Below, piece after piece: positions 15,825-27,200 of a stretch of DNA of 45,140 nt. The notes beneath the pieces are model-generated. The model did no database searches. It worked only from the letters and a program-made list of their open reading frames with translations, and was not told where the DNA came from. Both the position numbers and the translations under genes were made by a program. Each line of letters begins with the position of its first letter. The first letter of the stretch is position 1. The DNA is from an uncultured Collinsella sp. (GTDB lineage: Bacteria > Actinomycetota > Coriobacteriia > Coriobacteriales > Coriobacteriaceae): contig CABUSH010000018.1 of the NCBI GenBank assembly GCA_902494195.1, positions 1 to 45,140 of the forward strand, read 5' to 3'.

Positions 15825-18251
15825 ATGAATAAGATCTTCGACAACAAGCAGGAGTTTACCGAGCTCTATCGCGATGCCGTCATGAGCATCAGCGGCAAGA
15901 GCGTCGAGGCCGCCAGCGACCTCGACCGCTTTAACGCCCTGGCCAAGCTCGTGGCCGAGAAGGCCCGCACCGTTGCCACCAAGAGCGACGCCCGTGCGGC
16001 GTCCGAGGGCAAGAAGCGCGTGTACTACTTCTCGATCGAGTTTTTGATCGGCCGCCTGCTAGACAACTACCTGCTCAACTTTGGCGTGCGCGACATGGTC
16101 GCCGAGGCGCTCGACGACATGGGCTTTGATCTGTCCGTCATCGAGAACCAGGAGCCCGATCCGGCGCTGGGCAACGGTGGCCTGGGCCGTCTGGCCGCAT
16201 GCTTCCTGGATTCCATGGCAGCCGAGGGCATTGCCGGCTACGGCAACGGCATGCGCTACCGCTACGGCCTGTTTAAGCAGGAGATCGTCAACGGCAGCCA
16301 GGTCGAGGCCACCGACGAGTGGCTCACCCATGGCTATCCCTGGGAGGTACGCCGTCAGGACAAGGCCGTAACCATCAAGTTTGGTGGCCACGTCGAGGGC
16401 TTTGAGGAGAACGGCCGCACGTTCTATCGCACGGTAGACACGCAGGACATCCTGGCCGTTCCTTATGACATCCCCGTCGTGGGCTATGCCGGCGAGACCG
16501 TCAACAAGCTGCGCGTCTGGGCCGCCGAGCCGGTCGAGGAGCACTTTGACCTTGAGGCCTTCAACCGAGGCGACTACGCCCTGGCCGACGCCGAGCGCGC
16601 CGAGGCCGAGGCCATCAGCGCCATCCTCTACCCCAACGACGCCGGCGAGCACGGCCGTCTGCTGCGCCTGAAGCAGGAGTACCTGTTTGTATCGGCCGGC
16701 ATCTACAGCCTGCTCGACACCTTTGAGAAGGAGCACGGCGCGAACTGGGAGCTGCTGCCGCAGTTTGTGGCCATCCACACCAACGATACCCACCCCGCCA
16801 TGTGCGGCCCCGAACTCATGCGTATTCTCATCGACGAGAAGAAGCTCGAGTGGGACGACGCCTGGAACATCGTGACGCAGGTCGTGAGCTACACCAACCA
16901 CACCATCCTGCCCGAAGCCCTGGAGAAGTGGCCCATTGGCACGTTCTCCAAGCTCCTCCCCCGCGTGTACCAGATCATCGACGAGATCAGCCGTCGTTGG
17001 CACGAGTCGTTCGACACCACTCAGGAGGGCTGGCAGGAGCGTTTGCGCCAGACCGCCATCCTGTGGGACGGCGAGATTCGCATGGCCAACCTGTCCGTGA
17101 TCTGCAGCCACAGCGTCAACGGCGTGGCCAAGATCCACTCCGACATCATCAAGAACATCGTGCTCAAGGACTTCTATGCCCTGACGCCCGAAAAGTTCAA
17201 CAACAAGACCAACGGCATCTCGCACCGTCGCTTCTTTGCCGAGGCCAACCCCACCTACGCCAAGCTCGTGACCGAGGCCATTGGCGACGGCTGGCTCAAG
17301 GACGCCTTTGAGCTGGAGAAGCTCAAGGAGTTTAAGGACGACACCGAGTTCCTGAAGGCAGTGGGTGCCTCCAAGCGCGCCAACAAGGAGCGCCTGGCCG
17401 CCTACGTTAAGGCCGAGACCGGTCTGGTCATCGACCCCAACACCGTCTTCGATGTCCAGGTCAAGCGCTTCCATGCCTACAAGCGCCAGCTCATGAACAT
17501 CATGAAGGTGATGGACATATACAACCGTCGCATCGCCGATCCCAACTTCCACGTGACGCCGACGACCTTCATCTTTAGCGGCAAGGCTGCCTCGAGCTAC
17601 ACCTTTGCCAAGGAGACCATCCGCCTCATTAACTCCGTGGCCGATGTCATCAACAACGACCCGCGCGTCAACGAGGTCATGAAGGTCTGCTTTATCCCCA
17701 ACTTCCGTGTGAGCAACGCCCAGCTCATCTACCCCGCCGCCGAGATCTCGGAGCAGATTTCCACGGCCGGCAAGGAGGCCTCGGGCACGTCCATCATGAA
17801 GCTCATGATGAACGGCGCCATTACGCTGGGTACCCTCGACGGCGCCAACATCGAGATCGCCGACCTGGCCGGTCACGAGAACGAGGCCATCTTTGGCCTG
17901 ACCGCCCCCGAGGTCGAGCAGCTCTGGGCATCCAACAGCTACTTTGCGTGGGATACCCTCAACGGCGACCGCGAGCGTCTGGGCCGCGTGATGGACGAGC
18001 TCAAGGACGACACCTTCGCGGGTCTTTCGGGCAACTTCGAGAGCATCTACAACGAGCTCATGAACAACAACGACCCCGACCTGGTCATGGCAGACTTCCG
18101 CAGCTACGTGGATGCGTGGGAGAAACTCACGAACAGCTACGGCGACCAGGAGACCTGGAACCGCAAGGCCCTGCTCAACACCGCCTCCTCGGGCTGGTTC
18201 TCGAGCGACCGCACCATTCGCGAGTACCGCGACGAGATCTGGAACGCGTAA
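15825..18251 (+). CDS. glgP: Glycogen phosphorylase
   Basis: This 808-residue enzyme releases glucose-1-phosphate from glycogen chain ends using phosphate and pyridoxal phosphate. It shows GNGGLGRLAACFLDS near residue 120, HTNDTHPAM and NHTILPEALE in the middle, and the cofactor segment SGTSIMKLMMNGAITLGTLD, whose Lys (about residue 659) should hold PLP. Length is normal. It starts 94 bases after glgB with a strong GGGGGAAAGGAAC site. Its place between glgB and glgC puts breakdown and synthesis in one operon. Maltodextrin phosphorylase activity is the close alternative. Confidence 0.95.
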   Translation: MNKIFDNKQEFTELYRDAVMSISGKSVEAASDLDRFNALAKLVAEKARTVATKSDARAASEGKKRVYYFSIEFLIGRLLDNYLLNFGVRDMVAEALDDMGFDLSVIENQEPDPALGNGGLGRLAACFLDSMAAEGIAGYGNGMRYRYGLFKQEIVNGSQVEATDEWLTHGYPWEVRRQDKAVTIKFGGHVEGFEENGRTFYRTVDTQDILAVPYDIPVVGYAGETVNKLRVWAAEPVEEHFDLEAFNRGDYALADAERAEAEAISAILYPNDAGEHGRLLRLKQEYLFVSAGIYSLLDTFEKEHGANWELLPQFVAIHTNDTHPAMCGPELMRILIDEKKLEWDDAWNIVTQVVSYTNHTILPEALEKWPIGTFSKLLPRVYQIIDEISRRWHESFDTTQEGWQERLRQTAILWDGEIRMANLSVICSHSVNGVAKIHSDIIKNIVLKDFYALTPEKFNNKTNGISHRRFFAEANPTYAKLVTEAIGDGWLKDAFELEKLKEFKDDTEFLKAVGASKRANKERLAAYVKAETGLVIDPNTVFDVQVKRFHAYKRQLMNIMKVMDIYNRRIADPNFHVTPTTFIFSGKAASSYTFAKETIRLINSVADVINNDPRVNEVMKVCFIPNFRVSNAQLIYPAAEISEQISTAGKEASGTSIMKLMMNGAITLGTLDGANIEIADLAGHENEAIFGLTAPEVEQLWASNSYFAWDTLNGDRERLGRVMDELKDDTFAGLSGNFESIYNELMNNNDPDLVMADFRSYVDAWEKLTNSYGDQETWNRKALLNTASSGWFSSDRTIREYRDEIWNA

Positions 18252-18289
18252 AGGCGCGCGAGCTCCCCTATGCCAGCACGGCATTACTC

Positions 18290-18318
18290 GACAGGCGCAA
18301 CGTTGCGCTGCGCCTGTC
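18290..18318 (+). other. Intercistronic hairpin between glgP and glgC
   Basis: GACAGGCGCA (18290-18299) pairs perfectly with TGCGCCTGTC (18309-18318) over ten base pairs. No U-run follows, so it is more likely an RNA processing or stability element that sets the relative output of glgP and glgC than a terminator. Confidence 0.6.
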
Positions 18319-18358
18319 GCTAATGGGTTAGAAACATCGATGACAGAAGGAGAAATCG

Positions 18359-19507
18359 ATGAGTAAGAAAGAATGCATCGCGATGCTCCTCGCAGGAGGA
18401 CAGGGCAGCCGATTGGGGGCACTCACCCAAAAGATCGCTAAGCCGGCGGTTAGCTTTGGTGGCAAGTTCCGCATTATCGACTTCTCGCTCTCCAACTGCT
18501 CCAACTCGGGCATCGACACAGTGGGCGTTCTGACGCAGTATCGCCCCTACCTGCTGCATGCCTACGTGGGCTCCGGCGAGGCGTGGGATCTGGACAGCCG
18601 CGACGGCGGCGTGTCGATCCTGCCGCCGTACGAGACGCAGACCGGCGGCGCCTGGTATGCGGGCACGGCCGACGCCATTACGCAGAACCTCGACTACATC
18701 AAGGCCAACGACCCCAAGTACGTCCTGATTCTTTCGGGCGATCACCTGTATCGCATGGATTACCGCAAGATGCTCAAGACGCACATTGAGAACAACGCCG
18801 ACCTCACGGTAAGCGTTATGCCCGTGCCGTGGGAGGAGGCCAGCCGCTTTGGCATCCTGACCACCGACCCCGAGGACGGCCGCATCACCAAGTTCACCGA
18901 GAAGCCCGATAAGCCCGATTCGAATCTCGCGTCCATGGGCATCTACATCTTCTCGGCCGACGTGCTGATCGAGGCACTCGAGGAGGACGCTCTGGACCAG
19001 CGCTCGAGCCACGACTTTGGCAAGGACATCATCCCCAAGCTGCTCGGCGAGGGCAAGCGACTGTACAGCTACGAGTTCCACGGCTTTTGGAAGGACGTCG
19101 GCACCATCGCCAGCTTCCACGAGACCTCGATGGACCTGCTTGGCAACAACCCCGAGTTCGATCTGTTTGACAAGCACTTCCCCATCATGTCCAACATCAC
19201 CACGCGTCCGCCGCACTACATTGGCCCGGATGGTCGCCTGGACGACTGCCTGGTCTCCAACGGCTGCAAGATCTACGGCACCGCTCGCCACTCGATTCTT
19301 TCGACCGATGTCATCATCGAAGAGCGCGCCGTGGTCGAGGACTCCGTGCTGCTGCCGGGTGCGCACGTTAAAAGCGGCGCGCACATCTGCCGCGCTATTT
19401 TGGGCGAGAACTCCACGGTCGAAGAGGGCGTGAAGCTCGGCTCTGTCGATACCACCAAGGATACGGCCGTCGTTGGAAATGACGTCGTTATCGGGAAGGG
19501 GGAATGA
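18359..19507 (+). CDS. glgC: Glucose-1-phosphate adenylyltransferase, catalytic subunit
   Basis: This 382-residue enzyme makes ADP-glucose from glucose-1-phosphate and ATP, the committed step of glycogen synthesis. The N-terminus has the nucleotide loop LLAGGQGSRLGALT, then KPAVSFGGKFRIIDF. The middle has ILSGDHLYRMDYRKML, with the metal-binding Asp, and FTEKPDKPDS with the sugar-binding EKP. The C-terminus is a left-handed beta-helix with hexapeptide repeats. AGAAGGAG precedes the ATG. It is followed four bases later by glgD, so the two subunits are likely made together. Confidence 0.96.
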   Translation: MSKKECIAMLLAGGQGSRLGALTQKIAKPAVSFGGKFRIIDFSLSNCSNSGIDTVGVLTQYRPYLLHAYVGSGEAWDLDSRDGGVSILPPYETQTGGAWYAGTADAITQNLDYIKANDPKYVLILSGDHLYRMDYRKMLKTHIENNADLTVSVMPVPWEEASRFGILTTDPEDGRITKFTEKPDKPDSNLASMGIYIFSADVLIEALEEDALDQRSSHDFGKDIIPKLLGEGKRLYSYEFHGFWKDVGTIASFHETSMDLLGNNPEFDLFDKHFPIMSNITTRPPHYIGPDGRLDDCLVSNGCKIYGTARHSILSTDVIIEERAVVEDSVLLPGAHVKSGAHICRAILGENSTVEEGVKLGSVDTTKDTAVVGNDVVIGKGE

Positions 19508-19511
19508 TCCG

Positions 19512-20639
19512 ATGATCAATCGCAAGGCCATCGGTTATATCACCGCTAACTACTCTTCGACCTACGGCAGCGTGCTGCTCAAGGACCGCCCCATCGCGTC
19601 CGTTCCGTTTTTGGGCCGCTACCGCCTGATCGACTTCCCGCTGTCCAACATGATGAATGCCGGCATCAAGACCGTCGGCGTCGTCATGCCGGGCAACTAC
19701 CGCTCGCTGATCGACCACGTGGGCTCGGGTAAGGACTGGGGCCTGGACCGCAAGAAGGGCGGCCTGTTCATGGTGCCCGGCAACGCGTATGGCACCACCA
19801 AGGGCGGCATGCGCTTCTTGCTGCGCGACATCATCTCCAACAAGACGCTGTTCCAGCGCTCGGACAAGCCCTATGTTGTGATGATGGGCACCAACATCAT
19901 CTTTAACATGGACCTCAACACTATCATCGACGCGCACGAGAACTCCGGTGCCCAGATGACCGTGGTGTACTGCAAGGCCACGCGCAACGTCGATGACGAG
20001 ACCAAGCTGCAGATCAACGAGAACGGCCGCCTGACGGGCGTGAGCGCCGGCGTCGTGTACGGCGACAACGCCTCTATGGACTGCTGCATCGTCAACCGCG
20101 AGACGCTGCTTGAGATCATCGACCACTACCAGGCCGCCGACTATCTGGACCTGCTCGAGGCGCTCCAGGGCGACTTTGGCAACATCGACGTGTGCAGCTA
20201 CGAGTACAAGGGCGAGGTCGTGGGCGTGTTTAGCGAGAAGTCGCTGTATCGCCGCAGCATGGACCTGCTCGACCAGACCGTGGCCGACCATCTCTTTGAC
20301 CCCGAGCGCCCGATTCTGACCAAGGCTCACGACGTGCCGCCTTCGCGCTATGCGACCGGCAGCCACGCCTGCAATTCGATCATCTCGGCCGGCTGCATCA
20401 TCAAGGGCACCGTGCGCAACTCGATCCTGTCGCGCGGCGTCGTGGTCGAGGAAGGCGCCTCGGTGACGAACTCGATCATCAACCAGAGCTGCGTCATCAA
20501 GAGCGGCGCCCGCGTTGAGAACGCCATCCTGGACAAGAACAACGTGGTTCCCACCAACACCGAGCTTCGCGGCACGCCCGAGAACATCCTGGTGCTGGGA
20601 AAGGCCCCGTTAACTTCTGATATCACCAACGCGAGCTAG
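19512..20639 (+). CDS. glgD: Glucose-1-phosphate adenylyltransferase, GlgD regulatory subunit
   Basis: This 375-residue GlgC paralogue starts MINRKAIGYITANYSSTYGS. It lacks the glycine-rich GGxGxR loop of GlgC and so is probably not catalytic alone. In Firmicutes, GlgD forms a heterotetramer with GlgC and raises its activity. It keeps FLGRYRLIDFPLSNMMNAGI and the C-terminal beta-helix (NSIISAGCIIKGTVRNSIL). ATG 19512 is preceded by GGGGGAA from the end of glgC; a longer frame upstream overlaps glgC and is rejected. GlgD in an actinobacterial background is of note, since many Actinobacteria have GlgC only. Confidence 0.93.
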   Translation: MINRKAIGYITANYSSTYGSVLLKDRPIASVPFLGRYRLIDFPLSNMMNAGIKTVGVVMPGNYRSLIDHVGSGKDWGLDRKKGGLFMVPGNAYGTTKGGMRFLLRDIISNKTLFQRSDKPYVVMMGTNIIFNMDLNTIIDAHENSGAQMTVVYCKATRNVDDETKLQINENGRLTGVSAGVVYGDNASMDCCIVNRETLLEIIDHYQAADYLDLLEALQGDFGNIDVCSYEYKGEVVGVFSEKSLYRRSMDLLDQTVADHLFDPERPILTKAHDVPPSRYATGSHACNSIISAGCIIKGTVRNSILSRGVVVEEGASVTNSIINQSCVIKSGARVENAILDKNNVVPTNTELRGTPENILVLGKAPLTSDITNAS

Positions 20640-20671
20640 CTTTGGCACCGCAACATCGCTCGTAACACGTA

Positions 20672-20705
20672 GAATAGCCGCCCGGTTTGCGCCAGGCGGC
20701 TATTC
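20672..20705 (+). other. Strong hairpin between glgD and glgA
   Basis: GAATAGCCGCC (20672-20682) pairs with GGCGGCTATTC (20695-20705), eleven perfect base pairs around a 12-base loop. It lies 25 bases ahead of glgA. There is no proper U-run. It may slow decay of the upstream mRNA or give partial termination before glgA. Confidence 0.6.
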
Positions 20706-20729
20706 TCGAATAACAACATGGGAGACAAT

Positions 20730-22985
<2,256 letters not shown>

Positions 22986-23021
22986 CCCACAGACGATCCA
23001 AAACCCAATCAAACCCTAAGC

Positions 23022-23053
23022 AAGGGGCGCTCCAACCGGGCGCCCCTTCTCTG
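23022..23053 (+). terminator. Terminator of the glycogen operon
   Basis: AAGGGGCGC (23022-23030) and GCGCCCCTT (23040-23048) form a perfect 9-bp stem with a 9-base loop, followed by the pyrimidine-rich CTCTG. It sits 36 bases after the glgA stop. The T-run is weak but the stem is strong. Confidence 0.7.
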
Positions 23054-23060
23054 TAGGTAG

Positions 23061-23103
23061 TTGGTAAAACGATTATCTAGGACAACCGTTCGCCGATGGT
23101 AAA
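23061..23103. promoter_or_regulatory. Operator-like site C (TTGGTAAAACG) plus half-site TGGTAAAC
   Basis: TTGGTAAAACG at 23061-23071 is followed by an imperfect right half (ATTATC). A second half-site, ATGGTAAACG, starts at 23096. The same word occurs as a clean palindrome before glgB, so both transcripts may answer to one LacI/MalR-family regulator. A small hairpin, CATGGCC/GGCCATG (23163-23180), also lies in this control region. Confidence 0.45.
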
Positions 23104-23203
23104 CGGATGTTGTTTATACAGCCTGTGTACAACAGATATACTTACATCCTGTGCGTAAAGCCCATGGCCCGCAGGCCATGATTCTATTGAACTGGACCGT
23201 ACT

Positions 23204-26200
23204 ATGAGATTGATACACAACAGCCGTCTGCCGCAGTTTCGCACTCCGTTTGGCGCTGTGACCACAGGAACTACCCTTTCGCTCTCCGTGATTCTGGAGG
23301 ATGCCGATCCCGCGCAGGCAACGCTTACGCTGCGAACCTGGGTCGATGAGATTGGTGAGTCTCGATATCCCATGACGCACGAAGGCGACGGCATATTTAG
23401 CGTAGAGCTTAAGTGCACCGAGCCCTGTCTTATCTGGTACAGCTTTATCTGCAATATCGAGGGCCAGCCTGAGGTGCGCCTGGGCGCACCTCAGGGCCGC
23501 ACCGGCGGAGAGGGCGTAACCTACAACTACGCCGAGGTGCCGTCATTCCAGGTCACCGTCTACAAGCACCGTGAAGTACGACCCGAGTGGTACGAGCGCG
23601 GTATGGTCTACCAGATCTTCCCCGATCGCTATGCCCGCGACGAGCACTGGCGCGAGCGCACACTGGCCGAGGTCGAAAAACCGCGTAAGGGCATTCAGCG
23701 CCGCATGGTCGAGGACTGGAACGAACCGCCTGTGTACGAGCGCGCCGAGGACGGCTCCATCAAGACCTGGGACTTTTACGGCGGATCGCTCAAGGGTATC
23801 CAGGAAGACCTGCCTCGCATCGCCGAGCTGGGATTTACAGCCATCTACCTCAACCCCATTTTTGAAGCCGCGAGCAACCACCGCTACGACACCGCCGATT
23901 ACACCAAGATCGATCCGATTCTGGGAACCGAGCAGGACTTTACCGAGCTGTGCGAGGCGGCCGAGAAGCTGGGCATTTCCATCATTCTGGACGGTGTGTT
24001 CAACCACACGGGCGACGATTCGATCTACTTTAACCGCTACGGCAACTACCCCGGCGTGGGCGCGTGGCAGAGCGAGGATTCGCCGTGGCGCGATGCGTTT
24101 TTTTTCCACGAGGACGGCTCGTACGACTGTTGGTGGGGCGTGGGCAATATGCCCGCCATCAATGAGAGCTCCGATCTGGTACGCGAGCGGCTCCTGGGCA
24201 AGGACGGCGTCATTCGCAAATGGCTGCGCGCAGGCGCTCACGGCTGGCGCCTGGATGTAGCCGACGAGCTTTCCGATGACTTCCTGGCCGAGATAAAGAA
24301 GGCCGTGCTCGCCGAGAAGCCCGACGCGCTGCTGCTCGGCGAGGTCTGGGAAGATGCATCCAACAAGATCAGCTACGGCCATCTGCGTCGTTATCTGCAA
24401 GGCTCCGAGCTCGACTCGGCCATGGATTACCCCTTCCGCGACATGGTCATCGGCTTTTTGATGGGCTACAAAAACGCCTACCAAGCTGCCGAGGATATCG
24501 AGACCCTACGCGAGAACTATCCGCGTGAGGCCCTGTCTTGCGCGCTCAACCTGCTGTCGAGTCACGACCGTCCGCGCATTATCTCGGTGCTCGGCGGCGG
24601 CCCTGACGAGTCACAGCTGCCTGAATGCGAGCGCAGCAAATGGCGCCTGGACGAGAACGCGATGGGCCTGGCCAAGAGCCGTTTTTGGCTCGCGACGCTC
24701 ATGCAGATGACGTTCCCGGGCGTTCCCTCAATCTATTACGGCGACGAGTATGGCTTGGAGGGTCTCACCGATCCGGGTAATCGCCGCACCATGCCGACCA
24801 AGGAAGACCTGCACGACTTCGATACGTTCGCGATCGTCAAGAACGCATCTGCTGTGCGCCGTGCGCTGCCGTTTATGATCGATGGCGAGATCAAGGCATT
24901 TGCACTCAATGACGAGGTGCTGGCCTACAACCGTGCGGGCAAGGACGGCGAGTCTGCGACCGTTATCATCAACCGCAGCCTGCGCAACTCGCATCGTGTG
25001 ACCATTCCGGCACTCGGCGAATGTGCGAGCGATGTGATCAGCGGTCACGAGTGCGAGATTCACAACGGTACCGTCACGCTCGACCTGTACCCGCTGGGCT
25101 CGTCGATCATCTATCACCATGCCGAGCAGCGCCTGCAGGAGCCGCTCGATCACGGTGCGGGTGTTGTGTGCCATATCACATCGGTGCCGACCGACGACGG
25201 CAAGCCGGGTACGATCGGCGCTCCCACGCGTCGCTTTATCGACCATCTGGCTGCCATGGGCATGCGCTACTGGCAGGTTCTCCCCGTCAACCCCACGGAC
25301 TTCTTCCGCTCCCCTTATGCCGGTCCTTCAGCCTTTGCAGGCAATATCGACCTGCTGCCTGAAAGCCACGAGGAGCTGGCCGCCGACTTTGAGACCTGGA
25401 AGACCCGCGGCGGCGAGGATGCCGACCCGCTGTACACAGCGTTTAAACATCGCAATGCCGATTGGCTCGAGAAGTACTGCGTCTACATGGCCGTTAAGAA
25501 GTACTTTGAGGGCGAGTCGCGCCACGATTGGCCGGCAGATGTCGCGCGCTACAACGAGCATCTGATCGACGACAAGCGCTTCCACAACGAGGCCGAGCTT
25601 CAGGCGTTCATGCAGTACCGCTTTGACCTAGCTTGGTGCGAGCTCATGAACTATGCGCACAAGAAGGGCATCGAGGTTATCGGCGATATTCCTATGTACG
25701 TGTCCGACGATTCGGCGGATGCGTGGAGCGAACCCGAGAACTTCTGGCTGTCCGATACCGGCAAGGCGATTGAGATTTCCGGCGCGCCGCCCGACAACTT
25801 TGCGCCCGAGGGCCAGGTGTGGGGCAACCCCACCTTCCGATGGGATCGCATGAAGGAGAACGGCTATCGCTGGTGGATGGACCGCCTGCGTCGTGCGTTT
25901 TCGCTCTACGACCGCGTGCGCCTGGACCACTTCCTGGGCTTCCACAGCTACTTTAGCATTCCCGCCGGTAAGGCCTGTGCCGACGGCCGCTGGCTGGCAG
26001 GCCCGGGCAAGGACCTGTTCCAGACCGCCTATGACGAGCTGGGTCCGCTCAACTTTATCGCCGAGGATCTGGGCTATCTGACGCCCGGCGTTCGCGCCAT
26101 GGCTTCGACCTGCGGCTTCCCCGGCATGGACGTGCTGGAGTTTAGCGACTACGACGTTCGTTGCGGAATTCACCCCACACCGGGAAAGATCCTGTACACC

Positions 26201-26500
26201 TCGACGCACGACACCTCGACACTTGCCGGCTGGTGCACGCGCTCCTTTGCAGGCGGCGATGAGCCGAGCGGCATTACATTGGCAAGCGAGCTCATGGGCA
26301 ATGCCCTGGCAAGCGATGCACCGCTCGTGATGATGCCGCTGCAGGACGTGCTGGGACTGGGCGACGATGCACGTATGAACGTGCCGGGTGTAGCCACAGG
26401 CAACTGGACATGGCAGGCTGACGAGGCCGACGTTGCGGCAGCCGAGGAGAAAACTGCGAAGCTCCTGCGCAACACCAATAGATTCTGGGGCGAAGCGTGA
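23204..26500 (+). CDS. Fusion of GH13 alpha-glucan hydrolase and GH77 4-alpha-glucanotransferase
   Basis: This 1098-residue protein joins two alpha-glucan enzymes. Residues of about 1-115 are a beta-domain. About 125-640 are a GH13 barrel with MVYQIFPDRYA, ILDGVFNHTG, nucleophile in GWRLDVADE, acid in LLGEVWED and SSHDRPR; this layout fits neopullulanase or glycogen-debranching types. From about residue 645 a MalQ domain follows (CHITSVPTDDG, YWQVLPVNPTD, nucleophile in RLDHFLGFH, acid in AEDLG, then TSTHDTSTLAGW). All catalytic residues are present in both halves. It would hydrolyse and rearrange maltodextrins from glycogen or diet. There is no signal peptide, so it acts in the cytoplasm. 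It is likely regulated with the glycogen operon. Confidence 0.92.
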   Translation: MRLIHNSRLPQFRTPFGAVTTGTTLSLSVILEDADPAQATLTLRTWVDEIGESRYPMTHEGDGIFSVELKCTEPCLIWYSFICNIEGQPEVRLGAPQGRTGGEGVTYNYAEVPSFQVTVYKHREVRPEWYERGMVYQIFPDRYARDEHWRERTLAEVEKPRKGIQRRMVEDWNEPPVYERAEDGSIKTWDFYGGSLKGIQEDLPRIAELGFTAIYLNPIFEAASNHRYDTADYTKIDPILGTEQDFTELCEAAEKLGISIILDGVFNHTGDDSIYFNRYGNYPGVGAWQSEDSPWRDAFFFHEDGSYDCWWGVGNMPAINESSDLVRERLLGKDGVIRKWLRAGAHGWRLDVADELSDDFLAEIKKAVLAEKPDALLLGEVWEDASNKISYGHLRRYLQGSELDSAMDYPFRDMVIGFLMGYKNAYQAAEDIETLRENYPREALSCALNLLSSHDRPRIISVLGGGPDESQLPECERSKWRLDENAMGLAKSRFWLATLMQMTFPGVPSIYYGDEYGLEGLTDPGNRRTMPTKEDLHDFDTFAIVKNASAVRRALPFMIDGEIKAFALNDEVLAYNRAGKDGESATVIINRSLRNSHRVTIPALGECASDVISGHECEIHNGTVTLDLYPLGSSIIYHHAEQRLQEPLDHGAGVVCHITSVPTDDGKPGTIGAPTRRFIDHLAAMGMRYWQVLPVNPTDFFRSPYAGPSAFAGNIDLLPESHEELAADFETWKTRGGEDADPLYTAFKHRNADWLEKYCVYMAVKKYFEGESRHDWPADVARYNEHLIDDKRFHNEAELQAFMQYRFDLAWCELMNYAHKKGIEVIGDIPMYVSDDSADAWSEPENFWLSDTGKAIEISGAPPDNFAPEGQVWGNPTFRWDRMKENGYRWWMDRLRRAFSLYDRVRLDHFLGFHSYFSIPAGKACADGRWLAGPGKDLFQTAYDELGPLNFIAEDLGYLTPGVRAMASTCGFPGMDVLEFSDYDVRCGIHPTPGKILYTSTHDTSTLAGWCTRSFAGGDEPSGITLASELMGNALASDAPLVMMPLQDVLGLGDDARMNVPGVATGNWTWQADEADVAAAEEKTAKLLRNTNRFWGEA

Positions 26501-26544
26501 TAAAACCCATGATATAGGGTACAGTTACAGCTGTTTGAATTTTT

Positions 26545-26570
26545 GCGGGCAGAGCGATCTGCCCGCTTTG
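26545..26570 (+). terminator. Terminator after the GH13-GH77 fusion gene
   Basis: GCGGGCAG (26545-26552) pairs with CTGCCCGC (26559-26566) and is followed by TTTG. It lies 44 bases after the stop and before the zinc-ribbon gene. Confidence 0.65.
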
Positions 26571-26588
26571 TGCTGAAAAGGAAGTATT

Positions 26589-26825
26589 ATGGCGCGCTAC
26601 GATTACAAGTGCACGAGCTGCGGCAACGTGTTTGAGGTTGAGCACCCCATGTCCGAGACGCCCGAGGTCGTATGCCCCAGCTGCGGCGCCCCGGCATCCA
26701 AGACGTTCTCGGCCAGCGGCATTAAGTTCGACGGCAGCGGTTTCTACAACACCGACCAGCGAAGCGGCGGCTCCAGTACCAGCGCCACAAGCGGCTGCTG
26801 CGCCAACTGCCCACATAACCACTAA
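26589..26825 (+). CDS. FmdB-family zinc-ribbon protein
   Basis: This 78-residue protein has the FmdB-type zinc ribbon: MARYDYKCTSCGNVFE, then two further cysteines in VVCPSCGAPASKTF. The C-terminus is glycine/serine-rich and ends with four more metal-type residues in CCANCPHNH. The family was named from a putative regulator of amidase genes, but its true role is unknown. The ribosome site GAAAAGGAAG precedes the ATG. A 67-nt inverted repeat with a T-rich 3' flank follows the stop by 35 bases and may act as its terminator. Confidence 0.85.
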   Translation: MARYDYKCTSCGNVFEVEHPMSETPEVVCPSCGAPASKTFSASGIKFDGSGFYNTDQRSGGSSTSATSGCCANCPHNH

Positions 26826-26859
26826 AGACAAACGGTCCCGCCACCCAGGTTTCCTTATG

Positions 26860-26926
26860 AGTTGCGGTGAAATAGTTCCTGAATCAGCCCATCCAACGGC
26901 CAAACGGGAACCATTTCACCGCAACT
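26860..26926. repeat. 67-nt inverted-repeat element, copy 1
   Basis: AGTTGCGGTGAAAT at the left end pairs with ATTTCACCGCAACT at the right end. The stem continues, after one mismatch, with GTTCC/GGAAC. The loop is unique. The plus-strand 3' flank is TTTCTTTAG, so here it could terminate fmdB. Two other copies of exactly the same length are at 27201 and 43497. Confidence 0.9.
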
Positions 26927-26962
26927 TTTCTTTAGATCGGATTTCAGGCTGATGCTAAGTTT

Positions 26963-27130
26963 GTAACATTTCAAAACTCTGCCGGATTACGGGGCTGAAT
27001 TGACAGCCTCTATCCATTCCGGTAATTTGCAAATTTCAACAAGCCATCTACCTGCGGTTTTATTTAGACCATTTTTGATGTGGTCGGGCATCACCAATCT
27101 AGCCCCGTAATCCGCCCTACTTTTGATAAC
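26963..27130. repeat. About 168-nt inverted-repeat element
   Basis: CGGATTACGGGGCT (26983-26996) is repeated exactly inverted as AGCCCCGTAATCCG (27101-27114). Outside that core the arms stay alike to about 26963 and 27130 (TCAAAA on both sides with scattered mismatches). The 104-base interior has no coding potential. It sits between two 67-nt elements and is unrelated to them in sequence. Confidence 0.75.
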
Positions 27131-27200
27131 AGCAAGTTTGAGACAGGGCTATCCTTCCATTCTTTACCGCTATTGCGATCTCCACTCGCACGACCTTCTG

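Noticed and set aside
16059..18422. A 787-codon open frame on the minus strand over glgP
   Set aside because: Same situation: glgP is certain on the plus strand, and the antisense product has no recognisable domain or ribosome site.
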